Source: Paragonimus westermani
Taxonomy: Eukaryota > Platyhelminthes > Trematoda > Plagiorchiida > Troglotrematidae
DNA length: 64,000 nt
Direction of reading: 5' to 3'
NCBI GenBank assembly: GCA_008508345.1
Contig: QNGE01001687.1
Coordinates: forward strand, 1-64,000
The position numbers and the translations under genes are program-made. The notes beneath the pieces are model-generated. The model saw nothing but the letters and a program-made list of their open reading frames with translations. It was not told where the DNA came from and searched no databases. Within the stretch, counting starts at the first letter, position 1; every line of letters begins with the position of its first letter. This document shows, piece by piece, positions 60,830-64,000 of the stretch.

Positions 60830-61251
60830 AAGTGAGTTTGAATCACGTAGACAATACAGAGCAGTTTCCATCAACAATTTCACAGTTTATTTTGAGTTGG
60901 ATACAGCTTCTGACATTACGCTGATCACATGTTCCACCTGAGAGTTAACTGGTAAACCCGATGTGCAAGACCAATCACCAAGCCCAAAGTGTATCGGGCA
61001 ACATCTTGCAATTAACTGGCGAGGTAACCAGTAATATTTCTTTCAGAAGGGTATATTTTTCAGGAACTTGTTATCTTACTGACCTCTCACACTTAAACTT
61101 GCTTGGTCTTGATTGGATAGTTCAAACTCGGTATTTTGAATGTCTCCTTAGCATCCGTGTGCAACACATTACGGCTCAGTCCCTTTGGGAACACACCCGA
61201 ACACTACACTGTACCAAAATTGTTTTGTTGAGATCTTGTAGTTTGCTCTAA
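60830..61251 (+). pseudogene. gypsy 2 protease remnant
   Basis: FELDTASDITLI at about 60891-60926 is a retropepsin active site with DTA in place of DTG, both seen in gypsy elements. A later frame has LLGLDWI, the usual end of the fold. Confidence 0.7.
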
Positions 61252-61259
61252 CCTGGCCT

Positions 61260-61670
61260 TAACTGTTGCACAAAAGCACTTTCTTTGCAAAGATCGATTG
61301 GCATGACATCTATCTTCAAGTAGAAGTGCGAGCTGATTGGAGGGATCTTCTGATCATCAATACACTTCGTGGTCTGTTCCGATTCAACCGTCTTCCATTT
61401 AGTGTATAAATTAGCACTCGCTCTTTTTCAACAAATAACCGACGGGTCTACCTGGGACTGCTGCATACCTTGTTGATATCATTGTTATTGGTTGCGAATC
61501 AAATGAACTTATAGAGCGTCTCACTGATGTACTTGACCGAACCTAACAATACAGTTTCCGCATCCGTGTAGAAAAACGTTTTTTTCTTCTCACATCCATC
61601 AAATATATTGGTTTCAATTTTGACAACCTCAGGCGTCATCCCGAACCGGATAATATTCTGGCAATCTAAC
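61260..61670 (+). pseudogene. gypsy 2 reverse transcriptase remnant, shortened
   Basis: RGLFRFNRLPF and a few thumb residues (SIKYIGFNFDN) are visible. The fingers are missing and the catalytic YxDD box is not found, so the domain is both deleted and frame-broken. Confidence 0.65.
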
Positions 61671-62420
61671 AGATGTCAGCACCCACAAACATTTCCACTT
61701 TACGTTCTTTTCTCGGTCACGTAAGCCATTGTAACACTTCTTTGCCTGATATGCACCTTATTCGTTCCCCACCTAATCACTTTTTGAAAAAGGATGTTTC
61801 CTGGAGGTGGTCGTCTCAATACCAGTCCGCATTAGATAGAGTCAAATCCCTGATTAATTCTGAATTGCTCTTGACACACATTGGTCCTTCCTTTGGGGTT
61901 ATTGTATCTACGGTTGCTTCCTTCATTTCACGCATTTTTCCGAACGATAGAGAAAAAGTAATTGCTCACGTTGTCAGGACCCTGAACGCCGCTGAGCGTA
62001 ATTGTGGTCAGATTGAGAACAAGGCTGTGGCGATTGTATTCCTGATTAAAAAGTTCCACAAAATGCTCTATGGGTGATACTTCACACTTTTGACGGATCA
62101 TAAACCCATTCGTGGTGTTTTTGGCTCAAGAAAGGTATAACAGTAGATACGACCAACCGTTTGCAACGTTAGGCGGCCATGCTACTCACCTACGATTTCT
62201 CCATCAAACATCAATCTGCAGCAAGCATCGGTCAGGCAGACGCCCTGTCTAGACTGATTGGCTCCCAGCGCACTCTGTCTGAGCATGTCGAACCAGAGGT
62301 CAATAGTCTGCTCGCCTCCACAGTCCATGCATTTTCGGTTACGTCAGCTATAGTTCATAACGACATGGCCAACGATCCTCTACTTAAAAGAATGACCCGC
62401 ATCCATCGTATACATTGACC
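61671..62420 (+). pseudogene. gypsy 2 RNase H region remnant
   Basis: ISTLRSFLGHVSHCNTSLPD marks the connection, then LNAAERNCGQIENKAVAIVF and LTDHKPI mark RNase H, followed by HQSAASIGQADALSRL. Confidence 0.8.
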
Positions 62421-62424
62421 TCCG

Positions 62425-63420
62425 GTGTGTTCTGATTTGCAGCCTCAACCGTCCCACCAACGTCGCTCCTCGTTTTACGAAGTCGATGACTGCATTCTAA
62501 TCGCAGAACGTGTTGCTATTCCTTCTGAACTGCAACAACAAGTACTCAAGCAGTTCCACCTCGGAAATCCAGGGAGTAACCGTATGAAATTCTTGGCGCA
62601 CAGTTAGGTATACTGGCCAACAATGGATCAGGACCTAGTTCAGATTGCTCGTACGTGTTCAAAATGCCAAGCATCGGCTAAATCTTCACGGAAAGCACAT
62701 CCTTCTTCCTGGCCTGTGCCGATAGCCCCTTGGTCAACTTATAGGTTGATTCCACTGGATCCATAGACGCGCAACAATTGCATGATACTGGCTGATGCGC
62801 ACAGCAAATAGCGGGAAATCATTCAACTGAACCATATTAGTTTCCAAGCCACTATTATCAACCTCCCGAATGTGTTCAGTCGTTTTAGTGTACCTGAAAT
62901 CCTGGTTTCGGACAACAACAGTGCATTTACTTCAGCTGAATTCGCAGAATTCTGTTAACAGAATGTAATCCAACATATACGAATGACACCATACCACCCA
63001 CAGCCGAATGGCCAGGTGGAGCGCTTTGTTGGCACATATGGAGGAGAAATCTTGAAATTTAAACGGGAGAAGATTACGCCGGAAACAATCGAGGTGTTTC
63101 TGATGATATATAGAACAACCCCGCACTGCAGCACATAAAACAGGTTTCCGACACTAGTGCACCGGAAAGTCCGCCTGCCTGTCGACGTTATATGCCCATC
63201 TCTACGACTACCATATGCGCGAAATAGCCACTTGGAGCAGCAGTTCAACGGCCGTTATGGTGTGACCAATCGTATGTTTTCACGAGGTCAGCTAGTACTC
63301 CCGAAGGACTATCGTGTTGTTGAGAAGTGGACCACGGGCCGCATAATACGACGGACTGGTCGAGGCACACATAACATGGAAGTGCAATCCACCATATGAA
63401 TTCGCCATACACGTCAGCTA
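62425..63420 (+). pseudogene. gypsy 2 integrase remnant
   Basis: A zinc-binding part (FHLGNPGSNRMKF ... CSKCQASAK), then SDNNSAFTSAEFAEF and TPYHPQPNGQVERFV, are the integrase order; SDN.S.F corresponds to the second catalytic Asp region. Stops occur between them. Confidence 0.8.
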
Positions 63421-63632
63421 CGTCCTTCTTTTTAACAGGTGACCGTCCCGTCCAGCCGAGTCCTCGCATTGGATATTCTCTTGGATGCATTTGAGTTACC
63501 TCAAAACGTTTCGGCTACCGCTCCCAATCCGGAGGCACATCCCCCAAGCATCGGCACACTCAGAAGATGGACGGATCGCTCCAGGTGAGTCATCGACAAC
63601 GATCCTACGAGCAACAAACTCAAGGGGAGGTG

Positions 63633-63800
63633 TTATTTATTCACTGCTCCTTTACATCGCTTTTTCAGTTGCAACGTAACTCCCCACTGGTGCTTCCTTC
63701 ACTGTGGACCAATCACTCTATCTCATCACTCTCTGCACTTTCACCGTTCAGTCCGAGCCTCGTGAGTTAACATACAAGTAGATGATCTGTTCAACAAATT
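63633..63800 (+). repeat. gypsy 2, 3' LTR remnant
   Basis: Starts TGTTATT after a purine tract. The last 200 bases of the window beyond it show nothing recognised. Confidence 0.6.
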
Positions 63801-64000
63801 GGGGACATAACAGTATGCGCTACGATTGATCGAGTGACCGACGCAGAGACAGTTTGCTATCTACTCTGCTTTTCTAGTTAGTCTCGATAACGATCTTATG
63901 GTCTGCAGGCAGTACTCATTATCTTTGTAAACATCAAGTGTGCGCAGTTCCTTGAATCTACAGCACATTTCGGAGTACTTATATGGCAAGCGTGTAGCAC

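Larger units (their letters stand above)
59600..63800 (+). mobile_element. Degenerate Ty3/gypsy retrotransposon 2 with LTR remnants
   Basis: Gag, protease, RT, RNase H and integrase lie in the usual order between related ends. Both ends share CTCCTTCACTGTGG-like sequence and TTAACATACAA.TAG.TGATCTGTTCAACAA. A purine tract (CAAGGGGAGG) precedes TGTTATT at 63633, a plausible 3' LTR start. Many stops and shifts show it is dead. A CsRn1-type fluke lineage is possible. Confidence 0.85.

Noticed and set aside
1..64000. CRISPR arrays, bacterial operons, riboswitches, replication origins
   Set aside because: Nothing of the kind; the window is eukaryotic nuclear DNA.

Overview
The window reads as intron-rich, repeat-laden nuclear DNA of a flatworm, most likely a digenean fluke of the Fasciola type. 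That placement is an inference. It rests on the mixture of Penelope-like elements with hammerhead ribozymes, decayed gypsy, BEL/Pao-like and non-LTR retroelements, tRNA-derived SINEs, long introns, and a host gene conserved at animal-family level. There are no bacterial operons, no complete rRNA genes and no convincing functional tRNA gene. Two single N bases (17511 and 32164) mark assembly uncertainty.

The host gene is one very large gene on the minus strand. It enters beyond the right part of the window and leaves at base 1. I place 22 exons (numbered here 1 to 22 in transcript order, from 58952 down to 1), about 5.7 kb of coding sequence. Their translations match the middle and C-terminal half of VPS13D, a bridge-like lipid transfer protein. 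The best anchors are exon 16 (the VPS13 YYNR..WEP.EPW signature), exon 18 (PVSVDRLGVFFR), exon 20 (ITNLLPCELNYFFEG), exon 21 and exon 22 (WLINDSGLPLIF...AGQYEEHEQARS). Splice phases agree across nearly all neighbouring exons. One small exon between 7646 and 10560 is still unplaced, because phase 2 must become phase 1. The N-terminal chorein domain and the extreme C-terminus lie outside the window.

Most of the remaining DNA is intron filled with dead mobile elements. From left to right: a tRNA-like SINE with duplicated tail at 735-1050; a SINE with a hammerhead-like stretch at 8.0 kb; a degenerate gypsy element at about 18.7-22.1 kb, broken by a 267-bp insertion with an 11-bp target duplication; a SINE with poly-A tail at 23.6-23.9 kb; a Penelope-like RT fragment at 24.9-25.3 kb. 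The 11.6-kb intron 27.2-38.8 kb then holds a BEL/Pao-like remnant, a LINE RT fragment, two Penelope GIY-YIG endonuclease fragments caught in inverted repeats, and two more copies of the 267-bp repeat. Further right are a LINE 3' end at 45.1-45.6 kb, a Penelope endonuclease between inverted arms that each carry a hammerhead ribozyme motif (53.96-54.86 kb), and a fairly complete but stop-ridden gypsy element with LTR remnants at 59.6-63.8 kb.

The most interesting structures are the inverted-repeat Penelope copies at 54 kb (ribozyme in both arms) and at 37 kb (two 192-bp arms with only four mismatches).
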